33,042 nucleotides of DNA from Microcaldota archaeon (lineage in GTDB: Archaea > Micrarchaeota > Micrarchaeia > Anstonellales > J096): positions 1 through 33,042 of the forward strand of contig WAMF01000003.1 of NCBI GenBank assembly GCA_015522475.1, written 5' to 3'. Positions 1 to 9,100 of the stretch are shown here, piece after piece. The translations under genes were made by a program, and so were the position numbers. Position 1 is the first letter of the stretch, and each line of letters opens with the position of its first letter. Under the pieces are notes generated by a model, which saw only the letters and a program-made list of their open reading frames with translations, was not told where the DNA came from and made no database searches.

Positions 1-1611
1 GAGAAGCTCAACCAAGCTTGGAAGCAAACCTGCAAGATCATACTGGGAGGTGGGGTAGGCGAGTTGGGCGAGTATGAAGAGCTGCTCAGCTGGGCTGTTA
101 AAGGGGATTTGGTCTCTAAACCCTCAGCTTTAAGCGGGAAAGAGACGTTTGTTCCTTATTATTATGAAAAGCTGCCCGTAGCTAAGCTTAGTGAGATAGA
201 CACTGCTAAGGATAAGCTGAGAAGGATTAAGCTCGGCATAAACGAGATAAAGGACATAGATACTATTGTTGAGAGGCTGAAGGAAGAATTCCTATACGTG
301 GGAAGTACTGTGTTAGGGAAGAGCTTTTCTGTGGAGAGGAGTAGTGGAGTCGTTGATAGTCAGCACGTGTTGAACAGTTATGATGTTATGAACTCTAAGT
401 TTGTGGCTTATAGCGCTCATATACGGAGTCCCTCCTACGTCTTCGGCTCTAGAATCGTGGGGACAGGCCAGTTTGTGGTCCTCTCCCTAGATGTGGGTGG
501 AGACCACATCCTCCGCGCCTTCGAGGCTTATGAGATTGAAGATTCCTCAGATGTTTATTATTCAGCGGACTGTCATGGTTGTCAAGACATATTCTTTTCA
601 TTCTTCCAGAACGGCCTTCGATACGGCATAGGAAACCTAGCATTGAGCCCAGATAAGTACAAACGTATCAAGGAAAAGCTGTTGGAAGACATTAGAGAAA
701 ACTTGAAGGCTGGAAAACACGTTCGCTTCTTTGATTTGGTGCCAGAAAAGCAGGATTATGGGGTAGATATTAAGTCATTACCAAACATAAAGAACACAAG
801 CAATTTCGACAAGGAGAAAATAAACAAAGCATTCAGAAAAACCGCTAAGCTCCTTTTGAATAAGGATTTAGAGGGCAATATGGATGAGTACGTGGCCTTC
901 CTCACAAAAGATACACCATACTACTCGGAAACTGGAGAAAAGCCCATCCGTCTTTCACCTATTATAAAAGCACCTATATATCTCAGCGGGTTTCATGAGG
1001 GGCTTTTTCCAGAGAGAGCCTTCAAGGGTATGGTCCACTTAAATGAGGGATACGGTATTGGTCGTCTCCATTTAGACGAAAGAGAGGTAAAGGATATAAC
1101 CCTTAGAGATGTAAAACGCCTTCGCATTACACTTTCTCCTATATTTGCCTATGCTTTAGACTACATTGATCCATACACAAGATATTATGATGAAGCTTCC
1201 ACGATATTCTACAAAGCTATGTATGTATATCGCTCTTCGTTCGTAGCGTTTTCTAAGTATACTGCTTTTAGTGCGCGTGTGGGTGAAGGGAGCTATCAAT
1301 TCGGTTCAGCTCTAACCCTAAGAAGTGAATTCGGCATAAATGTATACAATGGATGGAATGTCAAGCGTGGTTTCGAAGTAGACAGTATAGCATATAGCAG
1401 CGACATTTACTTCAGCCATAACTGCGAGGGCAGCTCAGACGTCATGTTCTGCTTTAACGGGAAAGGGCAGCGAAATAGTATTGGCCACAATCAGCTGCCG
1501 AGAGAGAAGTATTTGGAAGTGAAGGCCGCTCTGTTGGAGCAGATATGGAGCGAGCTCAACACGAAGAAGGACTTCCGCTATGGCATTTATTCGCTGGTGA
1601 GGGAAGAATGA
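1..1611 (+). CDS. Two-module repeat protein, 5'-truncated by the window edge
   Basis: The frame is open from base 1 (reading EKLNQAWKQTCKI...), so the gene begins left of the window; a TTG at 64 is not the true start. Comparison with its paralogue on the minus strand at 18238-19839 suggests only about six codons are missing. The 536 visible residues form two halves. Each half has a short helical segment (e.g. AWKQTCKI, AFRKTAKL) followed by a Ser/Tyr/Phe-rich, probably beta-rich stretch. The stretch ends in a shared signature of the form YxFGS...SSDxYFSH...SSDVMF...GxRxxIGNxxLxxEKYxxxKxxLLEQI. I do not know its function. From memory, the closing signature recalls Cys-rich repeat proteins common in CPR bacteria (Y-C-I-x-N-K-Q-Y-x-K-E-E-Y), which is only a resemblance. 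No signal peptide or membrane segment is visible in the part present. Confidence 0.85.
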   Translation, partial: EKLNQAWKQTCKIILGGGVGELGEYEELLSWAVKGDLVSKPSALSGKETFVPYYYEKLPVAKLSEIDTAKDKLRRIKLGINEIKDIDTIVERLKEEFLYVGSTVLGKSFSVERSSGVVDSQHVLNSYDVMNSKFVAYSAHIRSPSYVFGSRIVGTGQFVVLSLDVGGDHILRAFEAYEIEDSSDVYYSADCHGCQDIFFSFFQNGLRYGIGNLALSPDKYKRIKEKLLEDIRENLKAGKHVRFFDLVPEKQDYGVDIKSLPNIKNTSNFDKEKINKAFRKTAKLLLNKDLEGNMDEYVAFLTKDTPYYSETGEKPIRLSPIIKAPIYLSGFHEGLFPERAFKGMVHLNEGYGIGRLHLDEREVKDITLRDVKRLRITLSPIFAYALDYIDPYTRYYDEASTIFYKAMYVYRSSFVAFSKYTAFSARVGEGSYQFGSALTLRSEFGINVYNGWNVKRGFEVDSIAYSSDIYFSHNCEGSSDVMFCFNGKGQRNSIGHNQLPREKYLEVKAALLEQIWSELNTKKDFRYGIYSLVREE

Positions 1612-1700
1612 AGGCCTAGTAGGCTTAGACTGCATTGTAAAAGCCAAAGGTCAAAAGGCAGAGAGGAAAAGTTTATATACTCTATTACACAATAGAGGGA

Positions 1701-1709
1701 CTATTTAAG
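1701..1709 (+). promoter_or_regulatory. TATA-like box for the HerA/VirB4-like ATPase
   Basis: CTATTTAAG lies about 30 bases before the ATG at 1736, giving a predicted leader of only a few bases. A second candidate, TTTATATA at 1672-1679 after a purine-rich stretch, would give a leader of about 34 bases. Which is used cannot be told from sequence. Confidence 0.45.
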
Positions 1710-1735
1710 TGTCAATAGTGGTGTGGGTGCGTTAG

Positions 1736-3616
1736 ATGGTAGAAAAGCTCATAAAGGACGTGCGTGAAATAGGCTTCTACAAAGAAGCTATCGAAGAGAA
1801 GGATATAGAAGAGCTTTTAGACAATATAAGTAGACACCATCTGCCATTTTTGGGCATATTCAACTTAGGGTGGCTCTTCTATAGGTTTCCAAAGATTTTC
1901 ATAAAGAAAGTAGGAAACACCTTCCATATGTACATCGAGAACAGAAAGGAAGTGAAGAGAATATCTCATTTGCTCTTTCCTTTTCGTCTAGGAACGCCAG
2001 AAGAGGTTCAGTTCTTAAAAGGGAGGGGAATCCCGGGCTTCACATTTGCTTCCGGTAACTTCGTCGAATTTATGCTAAAGGGAGGCTTTGAAGAACTCCA
2101 CCTTAGGGTCCATAAGGTGCTTGGTAGATACATTATGAAAGGCGTTGCCATAAATGAGGAAGACCAGCACAAAACGATTTTCTTTGCAGATCTTGTTAAA
2201 TTCCTAAAGTTCAATCTTTTGGAGCACCCCTCTATATACATTGAAATTTTGCAGCCTCTTCTGAAGAGCTTTGGGCTTAAATCAAACGAGCCCCTCTTCC
2301 AAACAGAAGACATATCTATAGGCTTAGATAACTTCGATCCTACTCAGCACACACTAGTTGTTGGCGAAAGCGGTAGTGGTAAGTCTGTCTTCCTTATGAT
2401 GTACATACTAGCGCTTCTCCATAAATACGGACCGAATATACGCCTTATTGTCATAGACCCACACGGTGAATTCAAGAAAAAGCTTCACATCAATGGTGAA
2501 TTCGTCGTAGATTATATCGGCGCATATATAGATCCAGTAGAGTTGCCCTCTGCCAACGAGTCCCCTATGTACGCTCAGCTTATAACCCAGCTCATCATGA
2601 GCACCCTCGGGAGCAACAACAAGTATGCCGAGAGAGTTGCATTCCACAGTGTGTATCTTCTCCTGTCTATTGGCAAGCTAGATTTGGCAAACCTAAAAGC
2701 GCTTCTCGTGGATGAACTTAAGAGAGGCGAATTCTTAGCTGAAACAGATAAAGAAGAATTGAAGGTCTTCTTTGACAATGAATACAACGATATATACACT
2801 TCTCACTTCAACGAAGCCATTTTACCTGTTATAAACTTCATAAGCGAATACCTTCTCCACATGAGCAAGGAAGGCAAACAAGTATCCATAACAGACTTGC
2901 TAAAAAAGCACCGCCTAGTTGTAATTTCGTTTGATCCAAACAGATTCAGCAAGAACATGATTAAATTCCTCTCGGGCAGTATAATGAATGCTATGTACAT
3001 AGAGGCTATAACAGGCAAGATCAGCATTCCCACCCTTCTGATCGTGGATGAATTTCCCCGCGTAGCAAACCCTGTATTAACGAATATATTGGCGGAAACG
3101 CGCAAGTTTAACCTCTTTGCTGTGTTAGCAACGCAGTATTTAAGCCAGCTCCCAAAGGACATTCTTGACGCGGTCATAAGCAACGTGCGCAACATTGTAG
3201 CGTTTAAGCTCCACAAAAAGGACGCTGAACTCTTAAGCGGGGCCATGAACATGAAGATAGAAGAGTACTTCCTCAAAAATAGAAGCACAACAGAGCTAGA
3301 GATGGAGCGCGTGGAGCTCTTCGTAAGACTACACACGCGAGAGGCTGTTGTTAGACTCTTCGACGGCGAAAAATACTTTGACCCCATGGTTGTGAAAACA
3401 GTAGATGCCAACAATTGGTTTAAGTACATGAATCAGATCAGTGCTAGTGTCGAGACTTTGGAAGAGGCTAGCAAAACAAGCGTAGCAAAAGGAACGGCGA
3501 AAAAAAGAAAGACCAGCAGAAACAAGAAAGGGAATGGTGAAGATGAAGCCCAACTAGAAGAAAGCGAGGCTGAAGAAAATCCCTTCAAAAAACACACACC
3601 TAAAGAAGACAAATAA
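1736..3616 (+). CDS. HerA/VirB4/TraG-like P-loop ATPase
   Basis: A 626-residue ATPase of the HerA-FtsK superfamily, probably a DNA- or protein-translocating motor. About 200 N-terminal residues of unknown fold precede the motor. Walker A is GESGSGKS (residues ~210-217), followed by VIDPHGEF as in HerA-like proteins. Walker B is TLLIVDEFPRV (~435-445). The segment TRKFNLFAVLATQYLSQLP matches the sensor region of VirD4/VirB4-type ATPases. The last ~50 residues are Lys/Glu-rich and probably disordered. No transmembrane helices are evident, so it would need a membrane partner if it belongs to a secretion machine; none is recognisable nearby. Its placement with peptidase-like genes and a large coiled-coil orphan suggests an accessory or conjugative-type element. 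The family is well supported; the exact role (conjugation, secretion, DNA processing) is not. Confidence 0.85.
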   Translation: MVEKLIKDVREIGFYKEAIEEKDIEELLDNISRHHLPFLGIFNLGWLFYRFPKIFIKKVGNTFHMYIENRKEVKRISHLLFPFRLGTPEEVQFLKGRGIPGFTFASGNFVEFMLKGGFEELHLRVHKVLGRYIMKGVAINEEDQHKTIFFADLVKFLKFNLLEHPSIYIEILQPLLKSFGLKSNEPLFQTEDISIGLDNFDPTQHTLVVGESGSGKSVFLMMYILALLHKYGPNIRLIVIDPHGEFKKKLHINGEFVVDYIGAYIDPVELPSANESPMYAQLITQLIMSTLGSNNKYAERVAFHSVYLLLSIGKLDLANLKALLVDELKRGEFLAETDKEELKVFFDNEYNDIYTSHFNEAILPVINFISEYLLHMSKEGKQVSITDLLKKHRLVVISFDPNRFSKNMIKFLSGSIMNAMYIEAITGKISIPTLLIVDEFPRVANPVLTNILAETRKFNLFAVLATQYLSQLPKDILDAVISNVRNIVAFKLHKKDAELLSGAMNMKIEEYFLKNRSTTELEMERVELFVRLHTREAVVRLFDGEKYFDPMVVKTVDANNWFKYMNQISASVETLEEASKTSVAKGTAKKRKTSRNKKGNGEDEAQLEESEAEENPFKKHTPKEDK

Positions 3617-3688
3617 TTGAGAAAGCAGAGATGTGAGCATATAGATAAGATAACTAGACGAAAACACGAAGAAATGACGGAGCCCATA

Positions 3689-3696
3689 TTTTTATA
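3689..3696 (+). promoter_or_regulatory. TATA-like box, leaderless gene at 3717
   Basis: TTTTTATA is centred about 25 bases before the ATG at 3717, so transcription should start at or next to the start codon. Confidence 0.55.
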
Positions 3697-3716
3697 AGTT
3701 GTATCGCCTCTAGTTT

Positions 3717-4352
3717 ATGGTGCAATCCGTGAAGCTGAACATTCCTTTCTATAGAGACAGCGGAGATGGCAATTGCCTCCAAGCCTCAATGGCTTCCTTA
3801 TTAGAATACTTAACAGGCAAAAAACAGGATTTGGCTCTTTTAGATAAGCTCACGCACAGAAAAAAAGGTAAGTGGATGATGACGACGCAGGGTGTCAAAG
3901 CGCTGGTGGAGATGGGCTTAGACGTGAAATATTACACAAAGGTAGATTTGGAGCCCTTCTTAAGGGGCTCTGCTTACATTCGCGAGCGCTTTCCTAAAAT
4001 GGCCGATTTCCTCATGGAAAAGCTCGATGAGAAGGAGATGGTAGAGAGCACAAGGTACGTCATTGAAAGGGGGCTTTATGTAAAAAAACAACTGACTTTA
4101 AGTGAGATTGAGGTGTTTATAAAGGCAAGAAAGGGAGTCATTCTCCTTATAGACGCAAACATCATTAATGGCAGAGCGCCATATCATGGCCATTACGTAA
4201 CAGTAACTGGCTTCGACGACCTTTATGTTTATTATCATGACTCATCTATAGGACCAAATAGAAAAGCCGAGAAAACTATCTTAGAAAAAGCCTGGCACTC
4301 CCCATACACAGATAGTGACACGATCGTCGTTGGTAAGAAGGGCAATAGATAA
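3717..4352 (+). CDS. Peptidase C39-like (papain-fold) protein
   Basis: A 211-residue protein with the layout of the peptidase C39-like group. An N-terminal Cys sits in GDGNCLQAS (Cys20) at the head of a helix, a His in GHYVTVTGF (His159), and an Asp in YYHDSS (Asp175), giving a Cys-His-Asp triad in the right order and spacing. In C39 enzymes a Gln about six residues before the Cys forms the oxyanion hole; here that position is Asp14, so activity may be altered or the family may be divergent. There is no ABC transporter fusion, signal peptide or membrane segment. It follows the HerA/VirB4-like ATPase by 100 bases on the same strand but has its own TATA box. Substrate unknown; a peptidase, a deacylating enzyme or an inactive binding protein are all possible. 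Confidence 0.65.
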   Translation: MVQSVKLNIPFYRDSGDGNCLQASMASLLEYLTGKKQDLALLDKLTHRKKGKWMMTTQGVKALVEMGLDVKYYTKVDLEPFLRGSAYIRERFPKMADFLMEKLDEKEMVESTRYVIERGLYVKKQLTLSEIEVFIKARKGVILLIDANIINGRAPYHGHYVTVTGFDDLYVYYHDSSIGPNRKAEKTILEKAWHSPYTDSDTIVVGKKGNR

Positions 4353-4353
4353 A

Positions 4354-4362
4354 CTTAAAAAT
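4354..4362 (+). promoter_or_regulatory. TATA-like box for the orphan gene at 4391
   Basis: CTTAAAAAT begins two bases after the stop of the upstream gene and is centred about 33 bases before the ATG, predicting a leader of roughly 7 bases. Confidence 0.4.
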
Positions 4363-4390
4363 CTACTCAGAGAGAGTTGAGTGGGGTATT

Positions 4391-5047
4391 ATGGGAGGAA
4401 GTACTACAACAATCAAAAAAGCGAGTGTAGTGAATCAGCGACAGCTCTACACTTTAAGCCTCGCCATAGGAAAGCAAGTAGTTGCATGGGGAGAAGAAAG
4501 TGGTATAAAAATAAACAAAATTACCCAACGCCAGCTTGCACGCATAATTAGGTTAGCAATTCTGCATCCTCGACGGATTTATACATTAACTTTTAAAGAC
4601 AAAGCAAATGCAGAGAATATGGCAGAAACATTAAGCAGGTTTGGATTTGTAGTTGAGGATATAGGATGGAACCCTATTAAGAGACAACATGAGTTGCATT
4701 TTAAATCCAACGGATTCCATTTGAGGGCATTGAAAAGACTAATTGCAGCCGCGAGAAATGCAGAAATATCCTATTCAAGAAAAGAATATGAAAAAGTATT
4801 ACCAAAAAGCAGAGTTAAAAGATATTGGTTACCCCTCTATATGTTCTTAAGCATGTATTTAAGCCCAGATCACAGTAGGGGCTTGCGTTTGGCAATCGAA
4901 AACAAAAAAGGCAATTTTAAGATAACCTCTGTAAAAATAAGCAAAAATAGCACAATCATACACTTCCACTATAAAAGCATTACAGAAGATGGTTATCCAA
5001 AAGACAACACTGGCTATGCTACTTTTCCTTCTCCTCTACAGGAATGA
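4391..5047 (+). CDS. Orphan protein, 218 residues
   Basis: I do not recognise this protein. It is basic, with no signal peptide or clear membrane helix. The middle (residues ~60-125) alternates predicted strands and helices (RRIYTLTFKDKANAENMAETL; LHFKSNGFHLRALKRLIAAAR), which might be a small alpha/beta nucleic-acid-binding fold, but no diagnostic motif is present. Codon use is noticeably more AT-rich than in the core genes to the right, as in the 1141-residue orphan and the truncated gene at the right edge. That fits an accessory or recently acquired gene. The 3' end overlaps the convergent transglutaminase-like gene by 29 bases. Confidence 0.7.
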   Translation: MGGSTTTIKKASVVNQRQLYTLSLAIGKQVVAWGEESGIKINKITQRQLARIIRLAILHPRRIYTLTFKDKANAENMAETLSRFGFVVEDIGWNPIKRQHELHFKSNGFHLRALKRLIAAARNAEISYSRKEYEKVLPKSRVKRYWLPLYMFLSMYLSPDHSRGLRLAIENKKGNFKITSVKISKNSTIIHFHYKSITEDGYPKDNTGYATFPSPLQE

Positions 5048-6053
5048 ATATTTTGCCCTTTCGCTTGAACTTCATGATAATCACTCTGCAATTAGGTGGC
5101 CTGCATTTATACAATTTATGCACATACCTTTTTATCTCCGACCTTGGCCGCATATAAACGTAGAGCATATCTGTAGGTTTCGTCAGTGGATGAGAAAAAG
5201 GGTTTATATCAGAAGTTAAAGGACGAACATTCAACAGCATGTCCCTATCAAATAATAAATGCACACTATTTGGCTTAGCATGTTCTGAAGAATAGAAGGA
5301 TCCTAAAATGAAAAGGACATAGGAGTCTTTGAATAGATGAAAAGTGTTTGGAACCATAATCTTTAGAAATTCTTTCCAGGGCATTGTATGAGGTGGTTTC
5401 ATCAAGTGTTGAGGAAGAGGATCGCTTATATAGAGTGTACTTTTATAATCAAATAAAGTCATAGCATGCTGAAGAATATCTACTCCATTATCAGGAACAA
5501 CTACTCGCTTTCCATTCATGTATACATAGTCTTTTGTACCCACACTCCAACCCACAATTATAGATCTATAACCCGCTACGGATAAGAGAGTAGCTAATAT
5601 TGCAGACCTTGTATAACAAAAACCCTCTCGAAGTTTAAGAGCTGCATCTATGTTAAAGACCTGCCTCTTTAAGGTATAAGAAGTGGGAAATCTGCCCGGC
5701 TTTGGCTTTCGGAAGGTAGTAAGATCATTAACAAGGGCATAAATATCTTGCAGAGTTTTCAGATGGTTATATCTATCTAAATATTTCTCAACCAAAGGCG
5801 TCTTCTTAAAGGGAATTACATTAAACACATCGTCATTCGCATCTGTATATACAATCTGAGACTGCCAGGGTTTTGGTGAAACATGCATCTCTTTTTTGGT
5901 ATCAACTCTGGCTAAAGGTGACACCTCTAAAGACAATAGAAGCATAACACCTGCAGCAATTTTCCCTAAAACATGGGTTCTTCTCCCTCTTTTCTTAGGG
6001 GACTTATCTTCAACACTTTTGACATTCTTGAACTTAGTGAATGGCTTCTGCAT
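5019..6053 (-). CDS. Membrane-anchored transglutaminase-like protein
   Basis: A 344-residue protein, taking the ATG at 6053 because a TATA-like box (6076-6085) lies 27 bases upstream; a TTG two codons earlier is also open. A basic N-terminus is followed by one hydrophobic segment (~residues 28-48), a signal anchor placing the rest outside the membrane. The core carries the transglutaminase-like triad in order: Cys146 in LREGFCYTRSAILATLL, His196 in QHAMTLFDYKS, and Asp211 in LYISDP. In archaea and bacteria this fold mostly occurs in cysteine peptidases and related hydrolases rather than cross-linking enzymes. The ~110 residues after the triad and the basic tail are unassigned. It is convergent with, and overlaps, the orphan at 4391-5047. 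With the C39-like gene it gives this block two papain/transglutaminase-fold proteins. Confidence 0.7.
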   Translation of the reverse strand: MQKPFTKFKNVKSVEDKSPKKRGRRTHVLGKIAAGVMLLLSLEVSPLARVDTKKEMHVSPKPWQSQIVYTDANDDVFNVIPFKKTPLVEKYLDRYNHLKTLQDIYALVNDLTTFRKPKPGRFPTSYTLKRQVFNIDAALKLREGFCYTRSAILATLLSVAGYRSIIVGWSVGTKDYVYMNGKRVVVPDNGVDILQHAMTLFDYKSTLYISDPLPQHLMKPPHTMPWKEFLKIMVPNTFHLFKDSYVLFILGSFYSSEHAKPNSVHLLFDRDMLLNVRPLTSDINPFSHPLTKPTDMLYVYMRPRSEIKRYVHKLYKCRPPNCRVIIMKFKRKGKIFIPVEEKEK

Positions 6054-6075
6054 ATACAAATAAGTGATAGAATAT

Positions 6076-6085
6076 GTTTAAAATA
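6076..6085 (-). promoter_or_regulatory. TATA-like box for the transglutaminase-like gene
   Basis: The minus-strand box TATTTTAAAC is centred 27 bases before the ATG at 6053, supporting that start and a leaderless transcript. Confidence 0.5.
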
Positions 6086-6156
6086 GTATCGCATTAAAGG
6101 AGCGTATCCTTCTAGCTTCTATAGTTTATTAACCTTATATATCTATTACTGGTCCA

Positions 6157-9100
6157 CTATTCACTTATCCATACGCTTTTCTCTTCTTCGTTGTAAAAGT
6201 GCCTAGCAGCTGCTTTCAACACAGCAAAGTAGAGCTCTTCTGAACTCATGGCTGCGCTTATGTCCGTAAATCTAGAAAGAAATGTTTCTGTTATGCTGTC
6301 AAACAAAACCCTTTCTTCTTCTGTTAGTTCTTCGCTGTTTGATAGCTCAATTGAAGCAAGTTGCTCCTTGACGTAATTGAGGCCTTTCTCAGGAATCGCA
6401 TATATAAGCTCATCTGTGAGCTTTTGATACTCTTCAGGATCTGAGATTATTCTTCTCTCTTCTTTGATGATCATAGAGGTTGTTGCCTTGATGACAGATT
6501 CGTCGAATTCTTCGGGCTCATTTTGTCCCCTATCATTATCGCCTTCATCAGCCTGCTCTAGCATTTCTGGCATTGCGTAATAATGTCTATTCTCTGGTAT
6601 AATGAAAAGCTTTGCTAGTTCAGGTAGTATTATCGTTCGTATATAGTCTCCTTGATCTTTCATAATTGCTCGCGTCTTGTTATCAAAGTTGTTGTACATC
6701 TTTTGTGTTATCGTATCCAGGTCCGCGGCAAGTTTTGAGTCTGGATTTATGCCTTTAATCCTCTCCTTGAGTGCAAAAACTTTGGCACTTATTTTTCTTT
6801 TAGCTACTTCTGGATCCACTTCACCCAATATAAGTTGCTTGCCTATCTTCCCAATCTCTTTGAGCCTCTTAGTATACTCCCTTAAAGTAATTGGAGGTCT
6901 GTGAGATGTATCAACAAGAGGCTCAGGAGGTTCCTTTTTATTGAATAAAGGCCTTTTAGAAATTGGAGGGGGTGTAATTCGACCCAGCGCTTTTTGATCC
7001 ACATTTTCCTGACTTGCACCTTCCGCATACTGGGAGAATATCTCTTTAACAGCTTCAAAAACCCTTTTCCTTTCATCTTCAAATGGCCACTCATATTGGA
7101 ATTGCTTTAGCCTGTTCTTCAACCAGTTTTTCACATCTGCGTGTCCCCCTGAAACAGCAATAGCATTCTTTGCCGCATCCTTGAGCTGTCCCTTGAAGTA
7201 ATCCAAAACATTCTCATCTATATGACTTTTAGTAAAAGCACGTGGAATCTCAAGTGAAAGTATTTTATCAATTTCTTCTATGAAAAGCGATGCCTTTGTG
7301 ACATCGGGCCTCTCTGCTTCCCTAGCTTGCCTTTCTTTTTCAGCTTTCCCCTCCTTGATCTTTTTCTCTACCTCTTTAAATTCTTCTGAGAGTTCTTCTC
7401 CAAGTTCTTCCAAGGACATTTCTTCCTCCCATCTAGCGATATCTTCATCTGTAATTGGAGGCATGGCTTGCTCTTCTTCCTCCTTCTTTAGCTGTTCATT
7501 TAGCTTCTTAGCTTCTTCTTCCTCCCTCTTAATCTCCTCCTCTATGTCCTTTACTTGAACATATAAATTCATAAGTTGAGAGGTCAGCTCAGCTACAATA
7601 GTCTCAAGGTTCTGCCTATCAAAGGAGCTTATCTTACTCCAAACAGACTTTTTAATCTCCTTGTGCATAGATGTACTTTTGGAGACACCTTTAAGTTCTA
7701 AAGGGTATAATATAGTTTCTAGAAGGTCATTCTCTATCCTGAAGTTCTTAAGGAATATGAAGAATGACTTAATCTGATCCTTTGCATCCTCAAAGTAGTA
7801 TGTGGACAAATTGCTCTTCTCTAAATCCTCTTTAATTTCGCTGGTGGCTTCCTTTATGGATGTAAAAATGGAATCTACGTTGTCCAAAAGTGCAACATAT
7901 AGCCAATGCAATCCGTCGATGTAAAACTCCTTCGTTTCTTTTAAATGCTTTAAATCTTCCCTCGAGATGACATTCTCTGAGAATTGTGTTATAGATTTAG
8001 ATATTGTTGATGAAGCCTTCTCTTTTTCTATTAAAAAAGAGTGTCTTGAATTATAAAGAACCACTGAAAATAGCAATTCTGCAAATTTATGATAAAAAAG
8101 TCTCCTTAGTCTTTTAAATGAGGTTAACTCTTTCTTAAGGTTCTCTTGAGAATTATGGGCTGGAATCTTCATCTTTTTTAAGGCAGTTACCCACATCTCT
8201 ATACTTGCAGCGGCATCCATCATTTTCATAGTGATTTGATGTTGGGAAGTAAGTGTAGAATAAGGTTTGGACGTTTGGGTTGTGCTATCAATATTAGAGA
8301 GCAAAACAAGCAAGGTTTCAATAGATTTGTTAATATCTTTTAAGCTTTCTCTCCCCAATGCTTGAAGGTTCTTTTCCTCTTTGGGTATCTCAGTTAAGAC
8401 TTCTAAATAATAGTAAGCAAGCACTGCTTTTATCTCTTGAGAGGGAATCTTCGAAATACTAATAGAGTTCTGGTTGAAAGCATTTAATAGGTACTTATAT
8501 AGGTACATCTTATCAATTCGCAATCCATTTTTCTTTGCCTTGAGAGGAAGCTCATAAAGCCTATCAAAAATGTTGAATACAGAATTTGCCGGGATAGTTT
8601 TCATGAACCAAGATGTGTGTACTTCTTGGATTTCACCTTTAGCCTTGTAAAATTGCGAAGACGAAGAGCTGAGGGAAGAATCTGTCTCACTCCCGGAAAA
8701 TACATTTTGGCTTATAAAATTTATAGCTTCGTCAACTGCCTCCTTATATATTGTTTCCCATTTTACTTCATATAAGTTTTCCTCTCCTGGTGCAGAAGGA
8801 GTGGCGTATCCTTCATACACATCACGTATGAGTTCTGTAAGAGTTTCCAAAAGGAAGTTTATTCTAATAGGTAGAGGAAGCTTCTTCGTTTTTTTCTTCC
8901 ACCATGCAGAGAAGCCCAACTCGAACCTCTTATCATTCCCTGAGAAGAATAACCCAGTAAAATTAGAATCTCTACCTAAAAATAAGAGCTTAAGAAGAGT
9001 AGTTTTGGCTCTCTCATATTCTCTATTGGGTAAAAAAGCAACGGCCTTTGCCTTTTTCAGTTCAGTTTGGTCCTCTTGGGGATTTATATCTGCTATTGCT

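Noticed and set aside
64-66. TTG as the start of the left-edge repeat protein
   Set aside because: The frame is open to base 1 and matches the N-terminus of the paralogue, so the gene is truncated by the window.
4989-5219. 76-codon plus-strand frame over the end of the transglutaminase-like gene
   Set aside because: It lies antisense to a well-supported gene and has no start signals or recognisable composition.
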